In this document: positions 1-10,164 of the stretch, one piece after another | How positions within the stretch are numbered: position 1 is the stretch's first letter | How the letters are laid out: the number at the start of each line of letters is the position of its first letter | From: Trichormus sp. NMC-1 | GTDB taxonomy: Bacteria > Cyanobacteriota > Cyanobacteriia > Cyanobacteriales > Nostocaceae | Length of the DNA: 64,000 bases | Reading direction: 5' to 3' | Assembly: GCF_001858025.1 (NCBI RefSeq) | Contig: NZ_LZQD01000004.1 | Location: forward strand, 103,861-167,860 | Position numbers and translations under genes: made by a program | The notes under the pieces: model-generated | What the model saw: the letters and a program-made list of their open reading frames with translations, nothing else | The model's database searches: none | What the model was told of the DNA's origin: nothing

Positions 1-129
1 TTCCTCGATTTTCCTTCTAAAGTGCTGTTAGCCACTAGATCCAAAGTGCCACAATTAGCTGACCCTGACTACAGTAGATCTATAAGAGATTGTGGATTCA
101 CCAGGGAATATTGGTGGCAGTATATAATT

Positions 130-319
130 GTAAACTACCCACACTGTCAGCAAGAAGCTAAAGTGTAGGCTTTCAGTAGCCCTGAACTATCTGTATTGAG
201 ACTACGACACAAACAATTCGTTCCGCTAGGCTGGTTTACTTTAGCAGCCCAATAGTAGCAATCTTTTTTGCTCCGGTTACATCAGCATTATCACTCCATC
301 TTCTTGAGATATAGCAGGA
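130..319 (-). mobile_element. IS200/IS605-type element remnant: tnpB 3' end plus end hairpin
   Basis: Read on the minus strand, about 28 codons ending at a stop at 238-236 give a C-terminus containing SDNADVTGAKKIA, like the 'N-A-D-x-x-A-K-x-I' tail that follows the zinc finger in TnpB (IS605 OrfB) proteins. About 65 bases past this stop lies an imperfect stem (cccacact at 138-145 against aagtgtagg at 161-169), as expected for the right-end hairpin of this single-strand transposing family. The frame opens inside the 7-bp tandem repeat at 315-342, so the rest of tnpB is missing. The element is dead. Family assignment rests on motif memory. Confidence 0.5.
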
Positions 320-342
320 GTCAGGAGTCAGGAGTCAGGAGT
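315..342. repeat. 7-bp tandem repeat (aggagtc)
   Basis: Four head-to-tail copies of the heptamer aggagtc. Such short tandem heptamers are typical of intergenic DNA in Nostocales. It abuts the transposon remnant, and nothing else recognisable lies between here and 441. Confidence 0.85.
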
Positions 343-441
343 AAAACCCTCTTGTAGTGGGAGTTTCATTATCAATTGATGTCCTAACCACCCTGTCCAC
401 GGCTATAAATGAATCTTACGTTAGATGATCCAGACAGACAG

Positions 442-1089
442 CTAACTTAAGATGTATTTCGCCGACAGTGATTTTTTCAGGATTTTGATGTCCGCAGGAG
501 TTATTTCGCGCCATTCCCCTAGTTGTAAACCATTGAGTTGTAAGTGAGCAATACTGACCCTGATTAATCGTAAAGTCGGAAACCCTACAGCCGCAGTCAT
601 GCGCCGCACCTGGCGGTTTTTCCCTTCGGTGAGGGTCATTTCTAGCCAAGCTGTGGGGATATTTTTTCTAAATCTAATCGGGGGGTGGCGTTCGCTAACA
701 GTAGGTTCTTCAAATAGTAGCCTGACTTCGGCAGGACGAGTCCGATAATCTTGAATTTCCACCCCTGTGCATAACTTATTGATAGCCTCGGCATCAGGAA
801 TATGTTCTACCTGTACCCAGTAGGTGCGTTTATGACCAAAGCGGGGGTTAGAAAGGCGATGCTGTAATGGTCCATCATTGGTTAACAACAGTAAACCTTC
901 ACTGTCCCAGTCCAAACGTCCCACTGGATAAACATCAGGAACCTGAATATAGTCTTTTAGGGTGCTGTGTTTAGGAGATTCCTGGGTAAATTGACTCAGA
1001 ACTCCATAGGGTTTATGAAAAATAATATACTTATGGTCATTGGTTATCCGACTTTGGATTTTGGATTTTGGATTTTGGATTGATTCCAC
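442..1089 (-). CDS. RluE/RsuA-family 23S rRNA pseudouridine synthase
   Basis: A 215-residue pseudouridine synthase that isomerises a uridine in rRNA, closest in form to RluE (no S4 domain). Visible motifs are HKPYG at 25-29, the catalytic motif [18 protein letters not shown] with the active-site Asp at 60, and the C-terminal GKNRQVRRM signature. The first 13 residues ([13 protein letters not shown]) are encoded by a 7-bp tandem repeat at 1053-1081 and are not expected in the family. No other in-frame ATG, GTG or TTG lies between the repeat and the conserved core, so the repeat seems to have become part of the reading frame. Divergent from the hydrolase at 1276. Confidence 0.88.
   Translation of the reverse strand: MESIQNPKSKIQSRITNDHKYIIFHKPYGVLSQFTQESPKHSTLKDYIQVPDVYPVGRLDWDSEGLLLLTNDGPLQHRLSNPRFGHKRTYWVQVEHIPDAEAINKLCTGVEIQDYRTRPAEVRLLFEEPTVSERHPPIRFRKNIPTAWLEMTLTEGKNRQVRRMTAAVGFPTLRLIRVSIAHLQLNGLQLGEWREITPADIKILKKSLSAKYILS
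1053..1081. repeat. 7-bp tandem repeat (tttggat) inside a gene start
   Basis: About four copies of the heptamer tttggat/atccaaa. It overlaps the first codons of the pseudouridine synthase gene, where it encodes the low-complexity stretch IQNPKSKIQ. Confidence 0.8.
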
Positions 1090-1275
1090 TGATAAATCTG
1101 GGGGCTTGTACCATGAAATAATTATTGGTCAAATTTTAACTCCTGCGGGGAGAAAGTTGAGGAATGTGATTGTGGTTTATGATCATAATAATCCCGCACC
1201 AACTCATTGAAAACAAGCGTGGGAAAAATTTCCAAAAGACGAGCTTCAGTTGGTATCCGGTTAAGGTGGCGTTTA

Positions 1276-2913
1276 ATGAATGATCTCATAACTAAACAAG
1301 TTATTTGGAGCAAATTAGCTGGCGGGGTTTTTAGTATAGGTTTATTACCTGCACTGACTGCTTATCCTGTTTTAGGTGCAGAGCGATTAACCCTTTCTTA
1401 CGGTATTGTAGAGCGATCTATACCAATTAATTCACTTGAGAAATATGCCAAAACAGGCAAAATAGATGATGATTTAGCTGTATATGCTCAGTATGCCGAT
1501 AAGAAACAACTAACTCAACTGCGGAAAGTTTTACTAACACCTATTCCCTTGAATATAGTAAACGTTTCACAATTTCTTTATACCTCAATTGGCGAGAAAT
1601 TATTAGAAAATTTGGGAGAAATTATTCAAACAGACTCTCGTTTATCAGGTTTCTATGCAATTCGAGCAGCACTGATTTTGGCAGCAGCAGAGCCAAATGA
1701 TTTTACGCTTTTAAATGTATTACGCAAATTTCCCACAAGCTCAATTTTAATTAATTTAGATCGGAGTTTGCAAATTGCAGATACATTACAGACTTTAGTC
1801 AATCAAACCCAAAATGCAGTAGCAATTATTAACGAACAATCCCAACTAAAATCAACAACATCAAATCTGAATTCTGGTTTTTTAGCGAATATTAAAAAAA
1901 GCAGTAACTTTACTTATAAAAAACAAACTATCATACTTAATGACCAATCTCGGAACCGCACTTTTCCCGCTGATATCTATCTACCCAATATCTCAAATCC
2001 GCGTCCAATCATTGTCATCTCCCACGGACTCGGTTCTGACAGAACCAGCTTTGCTTACTTGGCGGAACATCTTGCCAAATCAGGCTTTATAGTTGCTGTT
2101 CCAGAGCATCCTGGTAGTAATGCAGAACAATTGCAAGCTCTATTGTCAGGCACAGCACAGACAGTAACTAACCCTAGAGAGTTGATTGATAGACCATTAG
2201 ATGTGAAATATTTGTTAGATGAACTAACTCGTTTATCTGAAAATAACCCAACATTTAAAGGGCGTTTAAATCTACAACAAATAGGAGTTATCGGACAATC
2301 TTTTGGTGGCTACACAGCTTTAGCATTAGCAGGTGCAAAGATTAATTTTCAGCAATTAGACAAAGATTGCCCAGATATAAAAAATACACTAAATGTTTCG
2401 CTTTTACTTCAATGCTTGGCTATAAATTTACCAAATACAGAATATAATTTATTCGATTCACGAGTTAAAGCAGTAATTGCAATTAATCCTGTTAATAGCA
2501 GTATTATGGGGAAAGCTAGTCTCAGCCAAATTAAAATCCCAGTGATGATTATATCTGGCAGTGGCGATACTATTGCTCCAGCTTTGCCAGAACAAATTAT
2601 ACCTTTTACTTGGTTAACAACAGCAAATAAGTACTTAATGCTGATTAACGGTAGTACACACTTTTCTACTATTGCAGAATCACCGAATACAGTTTTGCCT
2701 GTTCCTACAGAGGTAATCGGTTTAAATCCCGCATTGGCACGTAGCTACGTCAAAGCTTTAAGTTTTCCTTTCTTCCAAACCTATGTCGCGGAACAACCAA
2801 GTTACCTGAGCTACTTGAGTGCAGATTATGTTAATACTATTAGTCAGCAACCGCTACCATTGAGTTTAGTTCAATCTTTGACCCTAGAGCAACTTCAGGA
2901 AGCATTTAAATAA
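1276..2913 (+). CDS. exported alpha/beta hydrolase with N-terminal DUF1400
   Basis: From the ATG at 1276 this is a 545-residue protein with a signal-like N-terminus (hydrophobic GGVFSIGLLPALTAYPVLGA, about residues 14-33) that follows Lys/Asn-rich residues. Residues about 36-160 match the cyanobacterial DUF1400 module that precedes this hydrolase type. The hydrolase core follows: oxyanion segment ISHGLGSDR, nucleophile elbow GQSFGG with Ser342, and a late TxHF histidine segment (GSTHFST). An earlier in-frame ATG at 1207 would add 23 basic residues ahead of the signal sequence, so I prefer 1276. Probably a lipase/esterase-like enzyme acting outside the cytoplasm; the substrate cannot be read. 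Confidence 0.85.
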   Translation: MNDLITKQVIWSKLAGGVFSIGLLPALTAYPVLGAERLTLSYGIVERSIPINSLEKYAKTGKIDDDLAVYAQYADKKQLTQLRKVLLTPIPLNIVNVSQFLYTSIGEKLLENLGEIIQTDSRLSGFYAIRAALILAAAEPNDFTLLNVLRKFPTSSILINLDRSLQIADTLQTLVNQTQNAVAIINEQSQLKSTTSNLNSGFLANIKKSSNFTYKKQTIILNDQSRNRTFPADIYLPNISNPRPIIVISHGLGSDRTSFAYLAEHLAKSGFIVAVPEHPGSNAEQLQALLSGTAQTVTNPRELIDRPLDVKYLLDELTRLSENNPTFKGRLNLQQIGVIGQSFGGYTALALAGAKINFQQLDKDCPDIKNTLNVSLLLQCLAINLPNTEYNLFDSRVKAVIAINPVNSSIMGKASLSQIKIPVMIISGSGDTIAPALPEQIIPFTWLTTANKYLMLINGSTHFSTIAESPNTVLPVPTEVIGLNPALARSYVKALSFPFFQTYVAEQPSYLSYLSADYVNTISQQPLPLSLVQSLTLEQLQEAFK

Positions 2914-2944
2914 TTCGTAATTCGTAATTCGTAATTCGTAATTA
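2911..2944. repeat. 7-bp tandem repeat (taattcg)
   Basis: Nearly five copies of the heptamer taattcg begin at the stop codon of the hydrolase. The same heptamer array recurs at 60262-60288. Confidence 0.9.
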
Positions 2945-3041
2945 AAAAGAGCGATGCCTGTGGAGAGCGATCGCACTGTAGTACCATAATATTCAACTAG
3001 AATAGATGCAACCGAGTCTTTAACCCACTTACCCAAGTTCT

Positions 3042-3788
3042 ATGACTCTTGCTAAATCTGCTGAATTAAACATTATTCATCTTCCCGACCACACCGAGTT
3101 ACCAGAGTCGGATGGAACATTTGTCAAGAACTTTCAAGAACATCCCCAAAGCATTTTACTAACTGACTCGATTAACAGCGTATTGGAACAACTACATTCT
3201 GATGGACAATATGCGATCGGTCAAGATTGTGGTATTTATTGGCGTTTAGCGGAACCTCCAGAAAAAGGCGCAGAAGCACCAGATTGGTTTTATGTAGCCA
3301 ATGTACCACCAATGTTAAACGGTAAATTTCGCCGTTCTTATGTATTGTGGCAGGAATATATAGCACCTTTAATAGTTTTAGAATTTGTTTCTGGTAATGG
3401 TTCAGAGGAGCGAGATAAAACACCAATAACTGGTAAATTTTGGGTATATGAACAAGCGATAAGAGTACCGTTTTATGGCATTTATGAGGTACAAAAAGCC
3501 AGTATAGAAGTTTATCATCTGGTTGATGGATATTATCAGCTACTACCAGCTAATGAAAGAGGTCATTATCCTATTTTACCTTTAGGTGTAGAGTTAGGCA
3601 TTTGGGAAGGACAGTATAATAATATGCAAGCGCATTGGTTACGTTGGTGGGATATTCAAGGGAATTTATTGTTACATAGTGGTGAGAAAACACAGCAATT
3701 AACATCTCAATTAGAACAGGAACAGCAAAAAGCCGCACGTTTAGCGGAACGGTTGCGGGAGTTGGGGGTTAACCCCGATGAGGTTTGA
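3042..3788 (+). CDS. Uma2-family (DUF820) putative endonuclease
   Basis: A 248-residue member of the Uma2/DUF820 family, which is very abundant in cyanobacteria and has a PD-(D/E)XK nuclease fold; its biological role is not established. Visible are the N-terminal 'LPESDGTFVKNFQEHPQS' segment, the APDWFYV core strand, an acidic strand around LEFVSGNG, a WLRWWD motif and a basic coiled-coil tail rich in Gln/Glu/Ala (about 220-248). A close paralogue of 265 residues lies at 47804-48601 on the other strand and shares the same order of motifs. It stands alone, with a strong palindrome just downstream. Confidence 0.85.
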   Translation: MTLAKSAELNIIHLPDHTELPESDGTFVKNFQEHPQSILLTDSINSVLEQLHSDGQYAIGQDCGIYWRLAEPPEKGAEAPDWFYVANVPPMLNGKFRRSYVLWQEYIAPLIVLEFVSGNGSEERDKTPITGKFWVYEQAIRVPFYGIYEVQKASIEVYHLVDGYYQLLPANERGHYPILPLGVELGIWEGQYNNMQAHWLRWWDIQGNLLLHSGEKTQQLTSQLEQEQQKAARLAERLRELGVNPDEV

Positions 3789-3833
3789 TTAAAACATCTC
3801 CAAAAATTCAATAAGCATATCATCCAGAACCCT

Positions 3834-3863
3834 TGTAGAGACGTTCCATGGAACGTCTCTACA
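3834..3863. terminator. perfect 30-nt palindrome followed by T-run
   Basis: tgtagagacgttcc and its exact complement form a fully palindromic hairpin (centre catg) followed by ttttttat. An outer pair, acatctcc at 3793-3800 with ggagatgt at 3873-3880, brackets it. It can end the Uma2 transcript, and it also resembles palindromes dispersed in cyanobacterial genomes. Confidence 0.65.
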
Positions 3864-4004
3864 TTTTTTATCGGAGATGTCTGTATAAATAGGTAAAATA
3901 AACCATTTCTACAAAACCCAAAAATCTTAGCTAAGACTCTTGTATATTTAGAAAATAGGGTTTATGATATTTCCATGAACCTTAATCAAGGTCTTTGGAA
4001 AAAA

Positions 4005-4613
4005 ATGTCAAAAATTATATACGATGTCATCCAACGCTTTGAGGTTGAAAACGGTGTTCCTCGTTTGGTTTCGACTAATATTCAGGTAATTGAAGGTGGG
4101 GAAGATTTGTTATCTTTAGCTATCAGTATGTTAGCTAAACTAGGTTTTTATGAGAAGTTTGAAGAGAAGCGAACATCTCAATATATAGGTTATCGGTTGA
4201 AAAATCCTGGTAAGGGTGCTAAACGTTATCAGTTGGTTTTGTCGCAGAGAAAAGATGGTCTATATGTCTCTTTACCTCGTGATGTTTGGGAACCATTTTT
4301 ACTATACTTAAATATCACATATTATGCTTGTAGATATCCTTTTTTAGATAAATATTGGGTTTTACCAAGTAATTCAGAGCTTTTTTTAGAAGAAATAGTT
4401 GATGAAGGATTCTGGACTAACGAACAAGTAGTTGGTTGCTTCGAGACGATAGTTGATTATGAACCTCCATCTGGTTTTGAGGAAAGAGGAATATGGTTAC
4501 ATCTAGAAGATGATCAGCTTTTTCCATATACATGGCAAGCTAAAATTAAATTAGGAGAAATTTTAGAAGAATTCATTACCCACTTTGCAAAAATCTTAAT
4601 GGAGAAAAATTAA
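4005..4613 (+). CDS. hypothetical protein upstream of a DUF2726-like protein
   Basis: I do not recognise this protein (202 residues from ATG 4005; 212 if the in-frame ATG at 3975 is used). It is soluble, acidic and Trp/Tyr-rich with no signal or membrane segment. The sequence begins SKIIYDVIQRFEVENGVPRL and ends in an amphipathic helix (EEFITHFAKILMEKN). Its stop overlaps the next start by one base (TAATG), so the two proteins are translationally coupled. I prefer 4005 because the first ten residues of the longer form look unstructured. Confidence 0.6.
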   Translation: MSKIIYDVIQRFEVENGVPRLVSTNIQVIEGGEDLLSLAISMLAKLGFYEKFEEKRTSQYIGYRLKNPGKGAKRYQLVLSQRKDGLYVSLPRDVWEPFLLYLNITYYACRYPFLDKYWVLPSNSELFLEEIVDEGFWTNEQVVGCFETIVDYEPPSGFEERGIWLHLEDDQLFPYTWQAKIKLGEILEEFITHFAKILMEKN

Positions 4614-5086
4614 TGTCTGTAAAACCAAAAAGACTGATTAATCCTTACGAAGAAAGAATGCTAGAGTTTCTGCAAACCTGCATAGATGATAATTATAAAA
4701 TTCATACCCAAGTTAGCTTATGTTCATTTTGCGAATTAGATAAAGGTCTTGATATAGAACTCAGAAAATTTTTCTTTAGTTCCAGTGTAGACGCTCTCAT
4801 CACAAACAATAATTATCAACCTTCCTTAGTCGTAGAATTTCAATCTACATATCATGATTCTCATGACGCAAGAGAACGCGACAATAAAAAATTACATTTA
4901 CTCACATTAGCAGGAGTTCCCTTACTTTATTCAAGAATTAAAGACTTTGGCTTATTACATCTTTACTCGCAAAATGAAGAAGTAATATTTAACTTATTTA
5001 CAGGTGAAAAACGAGAAAATGCCAAAGCATTAATTAGAAACTATTGCGAACCATCTAATTTGGCTAATGTTCTTGCCATAGTTTAG
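4613..5086 (+). CDS. DUF2726-like protein, possible PD-(D/E)XK nuclease
   Basis: A 157-residue protein with the DUF2726 pattern: an N-terminal 'NPYEERMLEFLQTCI' helix, a 'V-x-x-L' strand, then VDALITNNN...LVVEFQSTYHDSH...ERDNKKL. The order D-(strand)-E-x-Q...H...RD-x-K is that of a restriction-endonuclease-like fold. LAGVPLLYSRIKDFG completes the core. Its start overlaps the stop of the preceding gene by one base, so the two form an operon. The first protein may be the partner or immunity factor of this putative nuclease, but that is inference. Confidence 0.6.
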   Translation: MSVKPKRLINPYEERMLEFLQTCIDDNYKIHTQVSLCSFCELDKGLDIELRKFFFSSSVDALITNNNYQPSLVVEFQSTYHDSHDARERDNKKLHLLTLAGVPLLYSRIKDFGLLHLYSQNEEVIFNLFTGEKRENAKALIRNYCEPSNLANVLAIV

Positions 5087-5221
5087 TAAATAATACATCT
5101 TCTTTGCGCTCTTACTTTGCGCCTTTGCGTCTTTGCGTGAAAAAAATATTTATCTAAATTCCGAAACTACAGATTAAACGCCCCTCCGCCAACCACAACG
5201 AAAATGCTACAATCTAGACCA

Positions 5222-6694
<1,473 letters not shown>

Positions 6695-6707
6695 GTATTA
6701 AACAACA

Positions 6708-6740
6708 AGATCCCCGACTTCTTTAAGAAGTCGGGGATCT
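6708..6740. terminator. 16-bp perfect palindrome after thiC
   Basis: agatccccgacttctt and its exact complement are separated by a single T and followed by aaaa. It is positioned as the thiC terminator but is also a member of a palindrome family dispersed in cyanobacteria. A half copy (aagaagttggggatct, one mismatch) is present at 48667-48682. Confidence 0.75.
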
Positions 6741-6794
6741 AAAACCTAGTACATCAATCCCAATCTTTATATTGAAATTAAACTCTAAAAATCC

Positions 6795-6974
6795 ATGAGT
6801 GAACCGATTAAATGGACTGCTGAAGCTGAAGCTAAACTCAAGGATATTCCTTTTTTTGTTCGTCCTTTTGCCCGTAAGAAGATTGAAAATTATGCTCAAG
6901 AGAATAGCATATCTTTAATAACTCTGGAAATTTATGAACAGGTTAAACAACAATTCAATAAAAAATTTGACTAA
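6795..6974 (+). CDS. PCP_red-domain mini-protein
   Basis: A 59-residue protein starting MSEPIKWTAEAEAKLKDIP. It matches the small domain found at the C-terminus of the light-independent protochlorophyllide reductase B subunit: W-x-x-E-A, 'IPFFVRPFARKKIENYA', then 'SISLITLEIYEQVK'. Free-standing copies occur in cyanobacteria; their function is not known to me, but a DNA- or protein-binding three-helix fold is plausible. It ends 6 bases before the next gene, so it is probably cotranscribed with it. Confidence 0.75.
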   Translation: MSEPIKWTAEAEAKLKDIPFFVRPFARKKIENYAQENSISLITLEIYEQVKQQFNKKFD

Positions 6975-6980
6975 CATATA

Positions 6981-7886
6981 ATGACTCGACAATCTCATGA
7001 TCAATTTGCTAAAGAATATCTAGAGGAATTATTAACACCTCTAGGAACAATTAAAAAAAGCGAAAAGGTTAAAAGTGAAGTTCAAGAAATTGATGTTTGG
7101 TTTGAACCATTTTCTGATCAAAATCAGGAAAATCTCCCTTTAGGTTTATTAGGGAAGATGGCGAAAACTCAATGTTTATTTGAGCCTTTTCGCAATCCAC
7201 CATCGGAAATAGAAATTCGCAGTTGTTTACTTAAATTATATGCTGTTCATGGCGATGTTGTCAGGAAAGCAAAACGAGAAAATAGAAATATTGCAGAATC
7301 AGATTTACCAATTTTATGGATTTTAACACCAACTTTCTCAGATCGCATGATTGCGGGTTTAGGTGCAGTTGAAATTGCAGAACATTGGGTTCAAGGTGTT
7401 TATTTTCTACCGAATATTTTGAAAACAGCAATAGTTGTGATTCATCAATTACCAGAAAATGAGGATACTCTATGGTTGAGAGTTTTGGGGAAAGGAGGAA
7501 CACAAAAAAGAGCAGTGGAGGAGTTAACTGAATTACCAGAAAATAACCCTTTTCGAGAGAATTTGTTAGAAATTTTAGCGGACTGGCGCAAGAATTTAGA
7601 ATTGAGAGATAATTTAAGTAGGGATGAAGAGGAAGTAATTATGAACTTATCACCGGCTTATTTACAACAAATAGAAGACTGGAAGCAAGAAGGAAAACAG
7701 GAAGGACAACTTTTGTTGATAACTTCTCTTCTGGAAGGGCGTTTTGGTAGTTTGGATGCTGAGTTATCTGGTTTGGTGGAAAAGATTGCCAATATTCCTA
7801 TTTCTGAACGCACTCAGTTACTTCTTTCTTTGGGTAATTTATCCCGTGAGGAATTGTTACAAAGATTGGGGAATGAGATAGTTTAG
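6981..7886 (+). CDS. Rpn-like/DUF4351 protein
   Basis: A 301-residue protein of a family common in cyanobacteria. The N-terminal half (residues 1-200, starting RQSHDQFAKEYLEELLTPLG) has the layout of the Rpn/transposase-like PD-(D/E)XK fold, with an EVQEIDVWF strand as part of the putative active site. The C-terminal 55 residues (LEGRFGSLDAELSGLVEKI to ELLQRLGNEIV) match DUF4351. A charged helix with repeated Gln/Glu/Gly-Lys lies between them (about 230-245). It follows the PCP_red mini-gene by 6 bases. Confidence 0.7.
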   Translation: MTRQSHDQFAKEYLEELLTPLGTIKKSEKVKSEVQEIDVWFEPFSDQNQENLPLGLLGKMAKTQCLFEPFRNPPSEIEIRSCLLKLYAVHGDVVRKAKRENRNIAESDLPILWILTPTFSDRMIAGLGAVEIAEHWVQGVYFLPNILKTAIVVIHQLPENEDTLWLRVLGKGGTQKRAVEELTELPENNPFRENLLEILADWRKNLELRDNLSRDEEEVIMNLSPAYLQQIEDWKQEGKQEGQLLLITSLLEGRFGSLDAELSGLVEKIANIPISERTQLLLSLGNLSREELLQRLGNEIV

Positions 7887-8004
7887 GGTATTATATTTTT
7901 TGGCAGTTTGAGGATATTTTTCAAACTGCTAATGTTACTTTGATGGTGATACATTGAGTTTTTTAGTCGTTGGTTAAAGTTTAAAGTAGTGAGGATAGAT
8001 AGGA

Positions 8005-8970
8005 GTGGGTAGTAATAATAGTATATTAAAAGTAATACAACATTCTCTAGATTTTGGAGTCGTAGAATCACAGAACATTGAAAAAGATTTACAAACTTTA
8101 ACACAAGGTTTTCAATTACAATATACACATCATAATGGGAAAATTTATCAAGGTAATTCACTAGATTGGCTGGCATCAATTGAATCAGAAACCGTGGATC
8201 TAGTTTTTGCAGATCCACCTTATAATATTAAAAAAGCTGAATGGGATAATTTTGAGAACCAAGAAAAATATATCGAGTGGTCAATTCAATGGATTAGTCA
8301 AGCTTCGCGTATTCTTAAGTCAACTGGATCTCTTTACGTTTGTGGTTTTTCGGAAATATTAGCTGATCTGAAATATCCATCATCAAAATATTTCAAAAAT
8401 TGTCGTTGGTTAATTTGGCACTATAAAAACAAGGCTAACTTAGGTAGTGATTGGGGACGATCACATGAAAGTATTATTCATTTTCGTAAATCAGATCAAG
8501 CAAAAATTAATATTGACGATGTGCGAATTCCTTATGGCGCACACACATTAAAATATCCATCTCACCCCCAAGCAGAAACAAGTGCTTATGGAAAAGGAAC
8601 AAGCAAAAAACATAATAACTGGACACCTAACCCAAAAGGTGCAAAGCCTAAAGATGTAATAGAAATTCCTACTACTTGTAACGGAATGGGGGAGACAACA
8701 CCTCATCCAACTCAAAAGCCAGAAGAATTATTAAGAAAATTTGTTCTTGCATCATCTCAGGAAGGAGATTTGATTATTGATCCATTTTCAGGATCAGGGA
8801 CAACTCTTGTAGTTGCAGAACAACTTAACCGTCGTTGGATGGGATGTGATCTAAATATTGATTACAATTCTTGGGCAATTAAACGACTAGAAAATGTCCG
8901 TCGCATGACAAAGGCAGAATGGATCGCCTTTGATCGCAAAAATTCAGAACGTAGGGAGTCTATTCGATGA
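8005..8970 (+). CDS. type II DNA methyltransferase (beta-class, amino-methylating)
   Basis: A 321-residue modification enzyme that transfers a methyl group from SAM to adenine N6 or cytosine N4. The catalytic motif DPPY (ADPPYNIKKAEWD, D70) precedes the SAM-binding motif DPFSGSGTT (D259), the order of the beta class. A THPTQKP-like motif (TPHPTQKPEELL) comes just before motif I. The start is a GTG with gagg 10 bases upstream. The stop overlaps the ATG of the next gene as ATGA, the usual coupling in restriction-modification pairs. The recognition sequence cannot be read from the protein. Confidence 0.92.
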   Translation: MGSNNSILKVIQHSLDFGVVESQNIEKDLQTLTQGFQLQYTHHNGKIYQGNSLDWLASIESETVDLVFADPPYNIKKAEWDNFENQEKYIEWSIQWISQASRILKSTGSLYVCGFSEILADLKYPSSKYFKNCRWLIWHYKNKANLGSDWGRSHESIIHFRKSDQAKINIDDVRIPYGAHTLKYPSHPQAETSAYGKGTSKKHNNWTPNPKGAKPKDVIEIPTTCNGMGETTPHPTQKPEELLRKFVLASSQEGDLIIDPFSGSGTTLVVAEQLNRRWMGCDLNIDYNSWAIKRLENVRRMTKAEWIAFDRKNSERRESIR

Positions 8971-9928
8971 GGTTAGAAGATTTAGTAAATCATGCAGTGG
9001 ACAAAGAAAATTTTCAGACTATTCAAAACTACATTTTTTTTGCAGAGACTATCTAGAATTTATAGCAACTGGCTTACAAGCTAGAATCGTTTCACAAAAT
9101 GAAAATCATTACCAATTTTATCAATACACAAATGATGGTTATTACAATATAACTCGTCCAATCAATACTAACTTGATGTATGATAGTGAAACATTTGAAA
9201 TTGCTTCTAATCAGTTTTTACAAGCTCTTGATCAGTTGCGAGATAGACAACTACCGGATAACTCATTACGTCAGGTTTTAATCTGTACGATCTATACGGT
9301 TCAGCAAGCTATTGGTGCTACCCTTGACGCATTACCTTCTGGAAAGTCTAACCAAGCTCGTAAAGTTAATGGGGATCTTTTTGAGCGTCTCATTCGTCTT
9401 TTGATTGCATCTCTAAATGTAGATTGTGTTTCTGGAACAGTACAAGTTCCGATTAGAGACGATAACGGAGTAATTTTGTTTAATACAACCTATCAACATG
9501 ACTTATTGATTAGTGAAGACAATGAACTCAAGATAATTGGTTCGGTTAAAACTTCGAGTAAAGACCGTATTGATAAAATTTTTGTAGATAAATTTTTATA
9601 TAACAAGCTAACTAGTACGGCTTTACCTCACATTGCAATTTTTTTAAACGATGTACAAAGAAAGAAAACCAAGCCACAAAATCGCTATGGTATTAATGCA
9701 ACGTTTTTGCCAGGACACTTCAAAGCTTACACTATAAAACTAAATCCACTTGACGGTGTATATTACTGTGATATTCGCCCAAACATGATTACAGATGGAT
9801 TGCTCTCTCAACATATTCAAACTATTGATAATTTCTTTTATTGTGATATTTGGAATTTGCTGAGTAGTCATGGGCAATCTTTAGAAGAAGTTGAAATTGA
9901 GGAAGGTGATAACAAGGAAAGCGAATAA
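8967..9928 (+). CDS. type II restriction endonuclease, frame broken at a T8 run
   Basis: The natural start is the ATG at 8967 overlapping the methylase stop; it reads MRLEDLVNHAVDKENFQTIQ and then hits a stop at 9054-9056. The long nuclease frame (from CRDYLEF on, about 9041-9928) is entered only if the run of eight T at 9034-9041 had one more base, giving YIFFCRDYLEF. Otherwise the frame opens from a TTG at 8930 inside the methylase gene and starts with unrelated residues. The core HDLLISEDNELKIIGSVKTSSKDRIDK fits a D...(E/S)xK nuclease site, as in type II enzymes. Either slip-prone expression, a mutation or a sequencing error. Confidence 0.7.
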
Positions 9929-10164
9929 TATTTATCTTCTTGGCATTTGAGTTTGAGCAAGAAAATACAAGATTTTAAACATTAATTGTTGTTGTTATAC
10001 GCAGGTTTTGTTTCTTAACCCAGCTTTGAGAAAATGTACAAACTAACAAATCAACGAGCGCTTGTAGTGTGGTTTTGGGGAGTGCGATAGCGAAGCTGAC
10101 CGAAGATATCGCTTTGCGATAAAATAGAACAAAGGTAAATATAGCGTTTGTTAAAATAACCTCT

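Noticed and set aside
1..168. Open frame of 55 codons entering from the left edge (FLDFPSKVLLATRSKV... to a stop at 168)
   Set aside because: It runs through the hairpin of the IS200/IS605 remnant, resembles no protein that I know, and may be open by chance. It could still be the end of a neighbouring gene.
1122..1313. Minus-strand 63-codon frame (MRSFIKRHLNRIPTEARLLEIF...)
   Set aside because: It overlaps the start of the alpha/beta hydrolase and has no recognisable family. The composition is protein-like, so it is the strongest of the rejected frames.
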